Shown here: piece by piece, positions 1 through 29,300 of the stretch
Layout: every line of letters begins with the position of its first letter
Numbering within the stretch: position 1 is the stretch's first letter
DNA from: Lingula anatina
Taxonomy: Eukaryota > Brachiopoda > Lingulata > Lingulida > Lingulidae
DNA: 64,000 nt
Direction of reading: 5' to 3'
NCBI RefSeq assembly: GCF_001039355.2
Contig: NW_019774536.1
Location: forward strand, 120,326-184,325
Position numbers and translations under genes: made by a program
The notes under the pieces: generated by a model
Seen by the model: only the letters and a program-made list of their open reading frames with translations
Database searches by the model: none
Told to the model about the DNA's origin: nothing

Positions 1-1085
1 AATTTTATGAAAGCTGTGATAAGCTGTCTTATAAATACTGTCAATTATTGGAGTTGAATGATTTTTAATGTAATTCAAAACATTTTTTATAGTCTACCAT
101 GATCTGGTGGCAACTTTCCACAAGTCCAGGGTGTTTATAGAAAGGAGACCAAAAGGTGAGCAAATAAGTTCCAAATGAGATTCTCTTTCCCCATGTATTC
201 AACATATACGATTGCCATTTGGAAGTGAGGGATAATTAGGTCAGTAAAAGTTCTTTTTGATGTGTGAGTACTGTGGTTGCCAGTGAGAATGAGGCAAACT
301 TCATGTAATAGTATTTTTATGGACGGACAATGTTTGGACATGTAGACATCATCTGTCATTTTGTGCTTTCCTAGATAATACCCCAGTTAAAAGGACAATC
401 TTATTACAAATTATTGTCATGTTTACAAGAATTGATTATTAGGAATAAAATGCAGCTAGTCTCATTGGAATATTTTTATGAAAGTTATTATTTTTTCCCC
501 TGGATTTTGTCATTTTTACACATTGACATTTCCATGGTGTGACTGAACTTGCATGGGTCTGAAACACTACTATGTAGTTACATAATCTGAATGTCCACAG
601 TAACAGTAGTACATATTAATTATAAGTTGGTGGTAAAAGTGTTAACAATTATGAACTTTTTGCATCAAAGAAGACCAAAACTCTATTTTGTGCAATTTCA
701 TTATAAACACAAGAAAAGAAAAAAAAACTGTGTAACTTATTATTGGCAGGCTTTTTTAAAGTTATTTTTAATAATTCATTAAAAAATGACAAAGTTGGAT
801 CAAAGCACTTGTTTCAGTTTGTTTTTCAAGAATTTTGGCCCTGCCTTTAAAGTACAAGTTTTGGGATGGGTCCAAAAATTGAATAGCCCTGTATTAAATT
901 TATTTTGTCACAGTTTTCACTGCAAAATGTCCATGTATATTAAATATCAATTTACGCTGACTTGTTATTAATATTATATTAGTAAATTGGCAACTTTCTG
1001 TTTGTATGATGTCACATTATAGCAAATACCTTACAGTGAAGCAAATCAAAAGGTAGTAATTATTATTATCAAAAACATTTTCCAG
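1..1085. other. Intronic sequence upstream of the visible MRPS5 exons
   Basis: AT-rich sequence with no ORF that I recognise. Because the exon at 1086 starts mid-protein (phase 2) and the rest of MRPS5 is missing, this stretch is most likely an intron of that gene, with the remaining 5' exons outside the window. I saw no exon encoding the uS5 double-stranded RNA-binding region here. Confidence 0.5.
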
Positions 1086-1751
1086 GCTATGGGTTGGTAT
1101 GCCACAGGCTTCTTAAAGACATTGCAAAATTGGCTGGCTTCAGGGATTTGTATGCCAAATCAGAGGGACAGATAAAAAATTACAGGAATTTGACTAAAGC
1201 ATTCTTCAAGGCACTTGACAGACAGGTGAGTTGTGTTTTGAACATTATCTTTTCCTCAGATAGTCAACACTTATTTTTTATACCCAGAGATGCAACATAA
1301 CCGACTGGTTTATGTACTAAATGCTTTGTGATTTAGTTGTTCATCGACATCATTATATTGGATTCTAACTTTGCAGAAAACTCATCAGCAAATAGCAGAC
1401 CATTTTGGGCTGAATGTGGTCGAGATACGCCCTGACAGGGACAACCTCTGCATCTTGAAGGCCTCTCCAAGTCCACCTGATCCAGAAAACCTGAGCTCTT
1501 ACATCACAGGGGTGAAGATCAAGCCCATCTCAAACCTGGATGTTTTCGACTATGACACGCAGTTATATGGAATGAAGAGGCGCTATAAACGCTTTGGTCT
1601 ACCTTTTTTCTGGAAGTACAGGACTCATAAATCAGAATTACTTTACTTGTATAAAACACGTAACCAGAAGACATCAGCAGTACAGAGGAAGCTTCAGTGG
1701 GAAGGCAGAACTTTCACTGATCATGGAGAGAAAATATTAAAACCCATGTAA
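1086..1751 (+). CDS. MRPS5: Mitochondrial small-subunit ribosomal protein S5 (uS5m), C-terminal part
   Basis: uS5m is a core protein of the mitochondrial small ribosomal subunit. Two exons are visible: 1086-1225 (begins phase 2, after TTCCAG; ends at GTGAGT) and 1377-1751 (after TTTGCAG, to TAA). The first encodes YGLVCHRLLKDIAKLAG..RDLYAKSEG, the C-terminal fold of S5. The second opens with KTHQQIADHFGLNVVEIRP, matching the THQQLADKKGLHVVE block of vertebrate MRPS5. The last ~60 residues are basic and do not recall a sequence I know; the tail of this protein varies between animals. AATAAA at 1827-1832 fits a poly(A) signal 76 bases after the stop. The gene is cut by the left edge of the window, so its N-terminus and upstream exons are missing. 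It converges tail to tail on glycogen phosphorylase. Confidence 0.85.
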
Positions 1752-1826
1752 TTCAATTATACATTTTTTGAATGCGGGGAACTTATCATACAGACATGCT
1801 TGGAACTTGGCACATTTCTATAACAC

Positions 1827-1832
1827 AATAAA
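1827..1832 (+). promoter_or_regulatory. Poly(A) signal of MRPS5
   Basis: Canonical AATAAA 76 bases after the MRPS5 stop codon. A second AATAAA lies about 80 bases further on, so alternative cleavage is possible. Confidence 0.5.
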
Positions 1833-3926
1833 AGCGAAGTGTTTAAAATGTTAGATACATGCAAATGAAGTTGCAACTGTTTTGTAAGACTAAACTTTAT
1901 AAAGACTGAATAAATGAACTTGAACTGATTATACATAATGTTAAACAGATGTCACAGACTGATTTTTACAGATTCTACTAAGTACAGTAATGTGTGAACC
2001 ATCAGTTCAGGAAAAAACTGACGCTAGTTAAATGAGCTGAATGAAGCTGACATGGACAGACAACCTTTTGTACTGACAACATGATAGAGTCAACACGATA
2101 CAGCGATATCATATCTAAAGTTCGGTCTTGACACCCAGCCCCAACTTTCCAGGACATTTGATATGAACAAGTAACATTTTTAACCTTTTATGGCCTTTGT
2201 TAAAGCAATAATAACTCTTCGTTTCGGCCAAAAAATGAATTTTCCTGGAGTAAACAACAATTTTTCCATACTTACCAATGGTTATTGAATCCATTTTTAC
2301 ATTCAAAGTTAGTCCCTGGTTTTTTTCTAAAAAGTTTTTTTTTGTTAAAATCTCTTAAGAGATTTTAACAGAGTATAGACATCAATGGAGGTCACGTGGT
2401 CTAAAGACAAGTTCAAATATCAGAATAAAAGCTATAACTGCTGTTTTTGTGGTAAAACAGAATATATTATATTTCTATGAGTAATTCACAAGGTTTTTAT
2501 CGTGAAATATAGGTCTCATACGAAGAGTTATTATCCCTTTAAGAAATTGTAGGAAAAAATTCTTTAAAAAAATTTATGCAATACTTGAATAGTACAGAAT
2601 TATGGCAATGAGGCACTAAAGTAGTATCTTTATGTCCTAAAACCTCGCGTCTATCATAAAAAAGTCATAAAAAAGAATTGGGCTTCATTTGGTATAATTG
2701 ACAAAAAAAGAAAAAATGTTTTGCAGAGGAATTTTATTCCTGTCATCCATTCAAGCAAACAGTATGGAAACTCTCCTTTAACAGCTAAACGTGAAGAAAC
2801 AACCTGACATAATTTTCATAAAGGTAATGAAAATGTCTATATTCACCATTTATACTTACAGATTTCTAAAAGAAGGGTGTTTTTGATGATATCACTTTGT
2901 TATGACCACATGCAGCATGTCTGCCATTACTATGCTGGCTAGCTTCCTTTAAATCTATAATAAGAGGTTTGGAAGGTAAACATTTCCCTAGAAAGCCTTC
3001 CTTTTTACTTATAACAAGGCAGTTTAAGTTGGGCATATAATACCATAAAAGGACATTCCTAAACATAGAAAACATTGGTTCCTAACACTGTGTGTAATCT
3101 TCACAGGACAAGCCTCGTAACATGCAAACTATGGCCTGCAAAAGCAAAACAAAATCTCTTGCAGTGACATAAAGTCAACAAATAAAAAAGTCAATTGGAC
3201 ACGGTTTTCATGCCAGTGCTAAACTGTTAAGTAGTAAAATTGGTGAAATTAATAAATTTCTGACCTTAGTTTAAAAAAAGTAGAGGCAGTTAGGTTTATA
3301 GCTATATCTTTCTTTTATAGGTATTGGCATAGCTGCTTTGTATCTTGTCCATCTGATATTTTTCTCCATCTTCAAAAAATGATCTGCAATCAATTGGTAT
3401 GTACAAATGCCAGTTTCCAGGCACAAGATTCAGCTTATTTTCATCCACAAGTTTTATATGTATCTATCCAGACTGAAAAAACGGTTTCAAGTATCAGATG
3501 AAAACTATAGCTTTGTACCTTGATCTTAATACCTCACATGACTATCAAGACTCCACAATACAGAACTTTAACCTTGCTCCAGAAAAAGACAGTTGATATG
3601 AAATTCCTTTGCAAATAAAAACAACATTATTTCTTTAGTAAAGTATTTGATGCAATGAATCAATAGCTACCGAATTTGTCTAGACTGGAATTCATTTAGA
3701 CTAAATAATACAAAATACGAAATGCAGTTACATAACTGTGCAGCTAGTATTCTCGCTCACCCGGAACAAACATCAATGTTGAAACGTATCAAATTGGTCA
3801 CAACAACCCAACAAAACAACATCAAAACAGTACCCCATTGGCCTAAATTGGGATTTTTTGCCAATTTGTTCATATAACAAAGAGTCTGTCTTGGTACAAA
3901 GCTTTTTCTATTTGAAATACTTGTGC
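1833..3926. other. Convergent intergenic region and 3' UTRs of MRPS5 and glycogen phosphorylase
   Basis: No convincing coding sequence. It contains the first TTAA-type MITE (2204-2538). The part next to 3926 should be the 3' UTR of the minus-strand phosphorylase gene; TTTATT on the plus strand near 2733 is a possible minus-strand poly(A) signal, but the cleavage site cannot be fixed from sequence. Confidence 0.5.
2204..2538. mobile_element. TTAA-flanked MITE, copy 1
   Basis: Non-coding element with inverted ends: left ATAATAACTCTTCG, right CGAAGAGTTATTAT, flanked by TTAA at 2200-2203 and 2539-2542. Its interior matches the copies at 14510 and 30960. The TTAA duplication points to piggyBac or Kolobok machinery supplied elsewhere. 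Confidence 0.75.
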
Positions 3927-20017
<16,091 letters not shown>

Positions 20018-20344
20018 TGTGAACGCTTGGCAGCTCTTAAATTCTGAGCAGTACCCTTTCTACTGCCCAGCTGAGTTCGACAACTTCCCTGCAAAGTTGT
20101 TTTGACCTTGAGGATGGGCATGCGCGTAATTTGAGACCAAAATTGTCAATCTGTTCGAAAATAATGAAAGGCGTGACAGAATACATTTATGTGATGATAA
20201 GAGATATGTTTCTTTGGTAAATATTTTAAAGAAAATATTTTTTTTATTTATTTTGTACGCTGAAAATTTTTGCATGGAAGTGGCTGAATCTTGATTTTAT
20301 TTCACCCTAACCTTGACCTGACGTGTGACCTAGTTTAATAAAGC
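20018..20344. promoter_or_regulatory. Head-to-head promoter of glycogen phosphorylase and CEBPZ
   Basis: Only 327 bp separate the two start codons, which diverge. There is no TATA box at a convincing place for either gene. GGGCATGCGCGTAA at about 20133 resembles an NRF1 site, and CCTTGACCTGACGTGTGACC at about 20311 has repeated TGACC half-sites around a CRE-like TGACGTG. A shared, housekeeping-type promoter is an inference from spacing. Confidence 0.6.
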
Positions 20345-23300
20345 ATGGGCAAGAAAAGCAGAAGCACGGTGGAGAAACCCTCCGTTGATAAAAAAGACGG
20401 CTTTCAGCTGCAGGATATACTTGATTTAGGCGGAGATAAGGTATTTTGAAATAATATCACTAAAATGATTTTCATTAATATATTATCACCAACCAGCTAC
20501 TGTTTTTCGAAAGTACCCAACGATGCCAGTCACTGGGAGACTTGAACATTATCAATGAAAATATCACATGTAATATTAACTATACTGTAGAGTAGACCTT
20601 AAACATATGCTAATACAGTGATTTTTTTAAAAAGTATTTTTACATAATTGGTAATGGGAGTGTTTTTCTTACTGCTAAAATTAAACTTATTTGTCAAGGA
20701 TGACTTGGAGCTTCTTCAAGACGTTGATGATGATGAAGATGAAGAGGAGGCTTTGGATGGGAATGAACACGATTATGAATCAGAACCTGTGAGAAGGGAT
20801 GAGGTATTGTACTGAGCATGATCATTATACAGATTAAGTTGTGATCATGACATATGAAAGAGGTTTCTGAAATAATTTACACGATTGGCTGTCAACTGGA
20901 GTTGTTAATGAACCAAAAAAACAAGAAATTAATTAATTTACAATAGGTAATGTAATGGTGTTATATTTTTATAGAAGTTTTATATGATAACCTAACATAT
21001 CACTCAGAGTTTATTAAGACTGTAGACAGCTTTGGAAACAAAAACTGTGCCTAATAAAAATTAAAGTAGAAACAGACATCGAATCACCTTCATACCAAAT
21101 CCATCTACTTTGAAACGGGCCAAGCTACAACATCCAATTTTTCCTTTGTACATTAAAAAGATTTTCAGCTGAAAAACAACAAATAAAAAGCAGACTTCTT
21201 TGCCATCAGCTATCTCAGCAAAACCAAAACAAAAGTGATGTAACTCGGAATTCAGACAGAGTGGATTTTATGGAATTAGGGGCCAGGCCATAGGGTCAGT
21301 AATTTTTACTTGACCTCAAGGTCATCCTGTTTAGTTTCATAGAGGTAGTTGCTGGCACTCTAGTCTGCTATTTGTCAGTTAGCTAATATTATTGATGTTT
21401 CAGGTAAAAGCATTAATAGAGGAACTTGGTTTGAAGAAATACAGATTCAGAAGGTATGCTTTTAGAGTTAAAAGTAATAAAATAGCATTTGAAAAGTTAA
21501 TCTTGAACTTAAACAGAAATGTGAGTATAGTTTTAGGTATCTGGTTAAGATTCAGTTTCGTTATATTGCTAAAACAGAAAAATAATGTTAACATCCACCA
21601 TATTCCATTTGATTGTAGTGAAGAAGATGGAAATGATAAAAAAGAGAAAAAGAAAAAACTTTTGGTCATGCCTGGATTTGAAGAGCAGAAAGATGAAGGA
21701 AAACCTCCACCTGACACACAGAAGAAAACTAAAAATAAATTTAAAGTCCAAGTAGCTGAAGTCAGTAGTACAACACTGAGCCAATCAGATGACACAGAAG
21801 TGAAGGACTATATTAATTCATACACACAAAGAAAGTATTTATTGGTTAAGCCTGGTGGAAAGTGGTATGATAATCAGGTGAGCTTTTTGTCCCATCTTCC
21901 ACTGAAATTACTGTGCAAGGCCTAAGTTGACCAGAGTTGCTAACAGAGTTCATATCTGGTTAAAATATTCTTATTAGTAACACAGTGAATTATATGATTA
22001 TGGATACTGAAACCTTTGGTCAAATATGTGTGTGATAAGAATTTATCTATTATTAATATAAGTAGTATTGGCAAAGTGTTTCTCCTTTGGTGCATACCTC
22101 TGTTGAACCCTTTATTAAAAATTTCACATTTGTATAATATCTATTTTTATTACATCAAATGACATGGTACAGTGTCCTATTATACAATGTACTGTTTGTC
22201 ACTTTCTAACACCCCATTTCCATAGATTAGATCGACCTACTTTAGATCGACCTAACTCCCTGGGGGTTCACACTAAATAGCTGTCAGCTGGGCGGACACG
22301 AAAGTTAATTATCCCCTTACAGCTTGCAGTAGGCGGGACGGACATTTAAGTCGGATTATCAGAAAGTAATCTAGTGAGACTCCCCGCGGGGATAGATCAA
22401 TCTAAAATCTATGGGAATAGAGCCTTAAATCAGTGGGATTCTTTGTATGTTAACTATGAGTTACATATTTTGCATGGTTTTGTTAATAGGTGAAATTATA
22501 AGAATAAATGCAAACTCATAATGACAATGTGATGTTGTTATAGTAAATTTTCTTTTTTTCAGTTTGAAAATGATCCTGTTGAGTTTGAGGCAGCCTCCAA
22601 AGAAACTATAAAATGTTTGGAAGAGTTTGCATCTAGGATTCTCCAGGATGAGGTTACCATGTATAATAAACGTAAGAAATTATTGCTAATTTGCTTGGTT
22701 GAAATATGATTAACTTTGAAGACTGTCTTCAGTCTCTGACTTGATTCAGGTCTTTGTGTGAGCATTACAGTTTAAGCAGCATACGTGGTAACATAATCGT
22801 AAATTTGAAACAAAAAATTTTTAGAAAAAGATGTGAGGAAAGGTTCAGATGCAAAATGGATGAAGACAGTAGTGTCCTCTGGAACATTGGCCGACAAGAT
22901 GGCAGCACTGACCATACAAATTCAAGACAGTCCTGTTCATACTCTCCAGAGTCTTGATTTGCTGATCAATATGGCAAAGAAGAAAGGCAAAAGAGAATGC
23001 ATGCTGGCAGTAGGTAGGTGTGACATTGTACATGGTTGTGACAGTATGTAAGATATGACATCGGATGAAAGAACAGGCAATTAATAAAATCAGAATACTT
23101 AATATATTTCTTTTTTGGCGTCAAAATTTTAGGCCGTTTTGATAAGTGTCCTTTTTCAGAGGTATATTTATAGAGGTATATTGTAAATTGCAGTCGTTTA
23201 TTTATTTCACAGATACTTTGAGAGAACTGTTTATCTCAGATCTCCTCCCAGATAGAAAACTGAAACCTTTTGAGCAGGTAAACTAGACACATACTAGTAT

Positions 23301-26300
23301 TTTGACACACGTCACATTGTGGAATCAATCTCTGGAGAACTTCATATACTACTTTTTAGGAAACAACACATAAGTTCTTTGTGCTTTCATAAACCCAGAT
23401 AGGAAGGTTGTAGAATCACACATATTAACATCTGGAGTTATTTCAGTATTGAACATGTATATTTCTTATAAAAGTAAGGTTGATAAATGCAAATAATAAT
23501 AATTTTACTTTTTATCACCTTACTATACCTATCTTGACTAGAAAGCATACCTAAATTGAAAAGTCAACAATTTTTGCAATATATTTGTGACCCTCATGAC
23601 TTGTAAGAGAAGAATAAAAGGAATACATTAGTTACATGGTAAGATTTCAAGGAATTCATTGTTTCTGTAGCATCCCTTAAGCCAGCTTGCCTCCCTGACC
23701 AGTGGGAACAAGGATGCGCGGGACAAGAGACTGGTCATGTGGTACTTTGAGGCTCAGCTCAAGTCCAGATATGAGACAGTTGTCAAAGCCTTGGAGGTAA
23801 ATCCTAACTGGTATTTTTTTTTTTCTACGTACCTTGTTTCTGACATTTGTATTGTCCAAGGTTAGGGTCCAGAATTATGAATAGGAAGAGTTTAAACAGG
23901 GCAATGTTTATGACAACACATCATAGTTTTATGCGATTTTTATTTGATCAGTTTGTATGTTTAAAACAATATTTGTTTGTGAGATTGCTTCAAATTATGT
24001 TTTGGCTGTTTTTTTTTTCAGCACATAGGACATGACACCATTCCAGTAACAAAAAAGAAAGCTCTTAGTAAGTATGATTATGTAAGAACAGTTATTTGTA
24101 TATTAACAAAGAAATTGGTACAGAAATTTAATTACAGTGTCATTCAGGCCTGTTGTTATATGTAATATGTTAAACTTCGTGTTTTAAAGGAGGATCTTGT
24201 GGACATTAACATTTTATCAAAAGTAATATATCATCTTGCATAAATAAAAAATTTACTCAGTGTTTGGCAATACATACATTACATTTTGTATCATAGGTAC
24301 AGTATTTGAACTGCTTGTAAACAAACCAGAGCAAGAAAAGGCCCTGTTGTGCTTACTTGTTAACAAGCTAGGGGATCCTGACTATAAGATAGCAGCCAAA
24401 GGAGCACATCTACTGTCTAGACTGGTTGACAGGCATCCCAACATGAAGACTGTGATTGTTTTAGAAGTGGAGAGGCTTTTGTACAGACCCAATATATCTG
24501 TCAAAGCTCAGTAAGTGGAAACTAATAATAAGGTATTTTGTGAACATTAAATTTGAGATAGTGTCACTAGACCTTTCTGAAAGGTATAATTATATTATAT
24601 TAGTAATTTTGCTTGTATACCAACAAAGAAAAAAATCACAATCACTAATATTAGGATGGGCAAGCCTAATGTTTGCCTGCAGAGTGACAGGATGTAGGTT
24701 CAGCCCTATCCAGGGGTCGGTTTCACAAAGCAGTAGTTAGTTAGAACAACTAACTACTGAACTACCTCGCTAACGAGCAAACTTAGCGATTTTCGAGGGG
24801 TGTTTCACGAAGCAGTAGTTAACTCAACGCTAAGTTCAGTCGTAAAGTTCGGTCGTTAGTTCTCTCATTACTCACCGTAGTCTCGAAACCGTCTGCCGGA
24901 AGTGGAACTCTTGCGTAAAAGTGTCACGAAAGCACTAACTCTCCAATTTTTGGTGGCTGGAAATGCATAAGAACGTCTGCTTTGAGGTCGTCGTAAAGGA
25001 TCTCCACCACCTTTTTGGCGCTCTTTTTGTCACAGCTAGGCACAACCTCTCGTAAATTGCATCATCGTGTGTATATTCTAATAGATTCTGCCTTTCATGA
25101 AAACGCCGTAGTCTACGTTGCCGTCTGGCGGTACGGATAGCAAGAAAGGTAGCCGCCATATTGGATACAAAGACAAACGACAGACAATGGTAACTAAGCA
25201 ACCTTTTTATTTCACTCATTACGCATGCGTACGATGAAACTCTAGAGTTAGCGACTGGTCTGACCAGTCGTTAAATATCCAAGGTAACAACGAGACAATA
25301 ACGAGCGAGAGAACTAGCGATTGCTTCGTGAAACGGCACTATAACTAGCGAGAGGCTAACTACCGATCGCTAACTAACTACTGCTTTGTGAAACCGGCCC
25401 CAGCTGGGACATACCAGGCATATTGCCATTTAATGTAAAGTGCTCTGCGACTTTCTGAGAGTGTTGTTTATAAGAACCAGATGTAACATTTTACTTAACA
25501 TATTAATGAAAAACCCAGCTCACTTGTACTTTTATGTTTTAGATATTATGCTATATGTTTTCTGAACCAGCTGAGGTTGAACCATGACCAGGCACAGCTG
25601 GCTGGAAGACTGATTGGTGTCTACTTCTCCTTCTTCAAGGTGCTGGTAATGTTTCTTTGTAATATCTTAAAGTCAGTTATGTTTTCTTGTTCTGAATGAG
25701 TTTCTTGAAAAAGAAACTGAAATCAGTAGTCTATAATTGGAGTACGGGAATATATTTAATTTGTTTCCCATTAGAGAAAACATCTCTCTTGCAAATTTTA
25801 TGTGATTCTGTGATATGGAGTGTTTGATGGTAAATTGTCTGACTTTTGTTCTGTATCAGTGGATCAATTGAAATGTGAAGAATAGTTTAAAGTTTTTTGT
25901 ATACATATATGTTGTCAGTGCTTTTTCTTTGGTTTCAGGCATTTGTTAAGAAAGGAGAAGTTGACAGTAAAATGTTAAGTGCCTTGTTGACAGGAGTTAA
26001 TAGAGCATACCCGTTTGCTAAAGGTAAGCATATGGATTTCAACCAAGTACAGTCTTAACACACCCTGTTCTAGGTATTATGTTTTAAAAATATTGTTTCT
26101 CACAGCTTCATTTAGGTATTGTCTCTTGTATCATATCTGATGCCTCTTTTAAAATAATGATGGCAATGAAATTATGAATATTCAGTTATAAAATGATCAA
26201 AACATGCCTATTGGTTTAAATATTTTAGCCAGTTGTTTACGATCCTTTTGGGTTACAAAGATTACTCCCAAATAGTAAAAAAGGAGTTAAGGAGAAGGAG

Positions 26301-29300
26301 TATGTTTTCTTTAATTTTGAACCACATGCATGTAACACCATGTAAAGAAATATCATGAGTTTCTATTCCCATAGTTATCTATCATTCAATCTATTTATTA
26401 AGGATTGGAATTTTATTTTATTCAGTGGACAAGACAACCATTGAGGAACATGTGGGCACCTTGTACAAGATAGTTCACATTGTAAAGTTCAGTACAAGTA
26501 TCCAGGCATTAATGTTGCTGTATCAAGTCATGGATTCCAGGTATTCACCACAAACAACGAACATGCTGGCATGGGCACACACAGTATTTGTTCCAGCACT
26601 GAGTCTGGATAAAGTCCTTGTTTGAGTGTATTGCAAAAGATGTTTAAGTTTATAAAATGGCCAGAAATTATACTGAAAGCTTCACATGCTTTCAAAATAA
26701 TATTTTTTCTACATTTACTTTTATTCTAGCCTAAGTAAACAATTATTCTATCCATTAACCTATTGTACATCGCCTTCTAAATGTCTCAATATATTACATG
26801 CGATTAGAGTTTGTGCTTTAGTCCTATTTTTCTGCCTGTTCCAGTGACAGTCTTTCGGACAGATACTACAGTGCTCTCTACAGGAAAATGGTGGATCCAG
26901 AATTGAAGACGTCCTCCAAGCAGACTCTGTTTCTCAATCTGCTGTTCAAAAGCATGAAGAAGGATGTGTCTGATAAAAGAGTTAAGGTAGTACAGTGTCT
27001 TACAGTAGTGTTTTGATATGTTTTTATTATATATTCAATAGTAAAGATTACATTGTCACATTTGGCAGTTTATGAAAGGTCCTATGGTGGATGTTACAGT
27101 GTGTATTACTAAGTGGTTTTATTGTGATTTATTGTGTAGTGCTAGACAGAATGACATGTTCTTTTGATTCTTTTCAGGCTTTTGTAAAAAGACTGCTTCA
27201 AGTTTGTCTATATCAGACGCCACCATTCATCTGTGCTGCATTAATTATACTCTCTGAGGTAAGCGACATAGACATGGCCTGAGTAGAATTTTCATAACAT
27301 TTTGCAGAAAACAAACTTGATATTCTTGTTATTATATGCCAACTAGTGAACAAAACCTATATAAGTCTATATCGAACAAACTTGACTTTTTATTATGCCA
27401 TTTAAATACATTTCAGATACTGAAGTTAAAACCACAGGCACTGCAGCTCAGCCACATGGCAGAGGTAAAACACTAAGTTTAAATAATTCATTGCTATGTA
27501 CTAGAAAGATATTATCATACTCTGTAAAAAGATGGTAGTAAATCTTTTTTTATGGTCACAAAACTACTCAAACTATAGTACTATTTTCATCACGCATTAC
27601 TGAGTTTTAAATACTGTACATTTTATAGATTTTCATGTAAAAGTTTCTATTATTTTCATATATTGAAAAGTATCTTTATTTTTGAAAAAGTGGATGGGTA
27701 TTTCTACTGGTAGTTTCTTTTTCAAATTGATCAGTGTACACAATCTCCAAGCAGTTGTGTCTTGAAATTTGTATTGAGTCTAATTGATTAAATCTATACG
27801 TGTAATATGGTTGAATGGTTTTATGGCATCTCGATACCATAGACATTGGCCTTATGTTGTGAGTCAATAAGGACTATAACCTTTCATATTATAGGAATTA
27901 GATGAGGATGAAGAGGAACATTTTCAAGATGTAAGAGAGGAAGGAGACGAAGGTCAGGAAACCAGTGACAAGACTAATGAAGAGCCAAGTGAAAATTCTA
28001 TCAGCAAACCAGTAAAGAGCTCTTGGGTCCATAGGCAAAATTTGGGAGGTAAACTCAGTATTGCAAAATCTATGACAAAATCTACATTTTATAATTTAAG
28101 TGCTGTGGAGGGGTGATGCACAAAGATTTGTGTTATAAAACTTTGTTGCAACAGAAATCTATAAGTATAATAGTATAATATCACTCTTTAAATTGAATTT
28201 TCATGGCCAAACATAAAAGCCCTCTTTACATTTAAGTTCACATCATTCTGTCTGATATTTCAGTGAAGCAGGAGACGGTAGATTATGATCCCCACCATAG
28301 GAATCCTCTCTACTGTAAAGCTGATGCTGCCAGTGAAGTGGAACTGAAGCAGCTAGCACAGCACTATCACCCCTCTGTTGCCTTGTTTGCACAGAAAGTA
28401 CTGCAAGTATGTGAATCTGGATTCTGTAATAACCATGCAAATTTTCACTCAATAGAAGAAGATGAGTCAACAACATGATTTTTTTTTTTTTGCTAGATTT
28501 TAGATTGTTTTACTGACATATTTGTCAATATTGTGAACATATTTTATGAAAAACTGCTTCCACATATCATCATATTTACGTCATTGACACCCACAGGGTT
28601 ATAACACTGATTGTGTTGGTTTACGCCACACCTAACACATTCTGTTTGGTTACAGAGAGAATTGGTGTCGTATCCAGGGGATCCTCTCCAGGATTTTACT
28701 CTCATCAGATTTCTAGACAGATTTGTGTTCAGAAATCCCAAGAAGAAAACAACAGGTAAATTTAATTTAAAAGGTGAACAAGCAGTGGGGAATTTTATAA
28801 ATATGTCTCCTATGTTAATTGTAGATAAACCAGTTTCTTTTGGTTTTACACATTTGTCAGACTCTTTATCCATTTTGTGTAACTTCAGCTGAAGCGACCG
28901 GTGGTATGATGAACCGTAAGCAGCGGGGATATCAACCTCAGGGACTGAAGGCAGTACCAGTGAACAGTGAGAAATACTTGGAGAAGGGGGAGGAGGGTGT
29001 CCCAGTGGATGAAAAGTTCTTTTATAGGCAAGCTTGATGCATCCTGTAGTAATTGATTATTTAATAGTTACAGTGCAAAACAGCACTATGAGCTAAATGT
29101 GCCATTCACAAATATTTTATGATCTGTTGTTGTTACAATTGGCATTATTCAACTTTTTTTAAAATTATATTTATTTTCTGGATTACAGTATTATTTTCTA
29201 TGTCAGGAAAAAGTCTTATTCTGATCAGATATAAATATTACCCATCTGTGATTGAACTTTTGAGGGTTTGCTCTCCCCCACATTCTTTCATAGTATTACC

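Noticed and set aside
21392-21925. 177-aa ORF taken as one exon
   Set aside because: It reads through an intron. CEBPZ homology uses 21404-21453 and 21619-21877 with GT/AG sites between.
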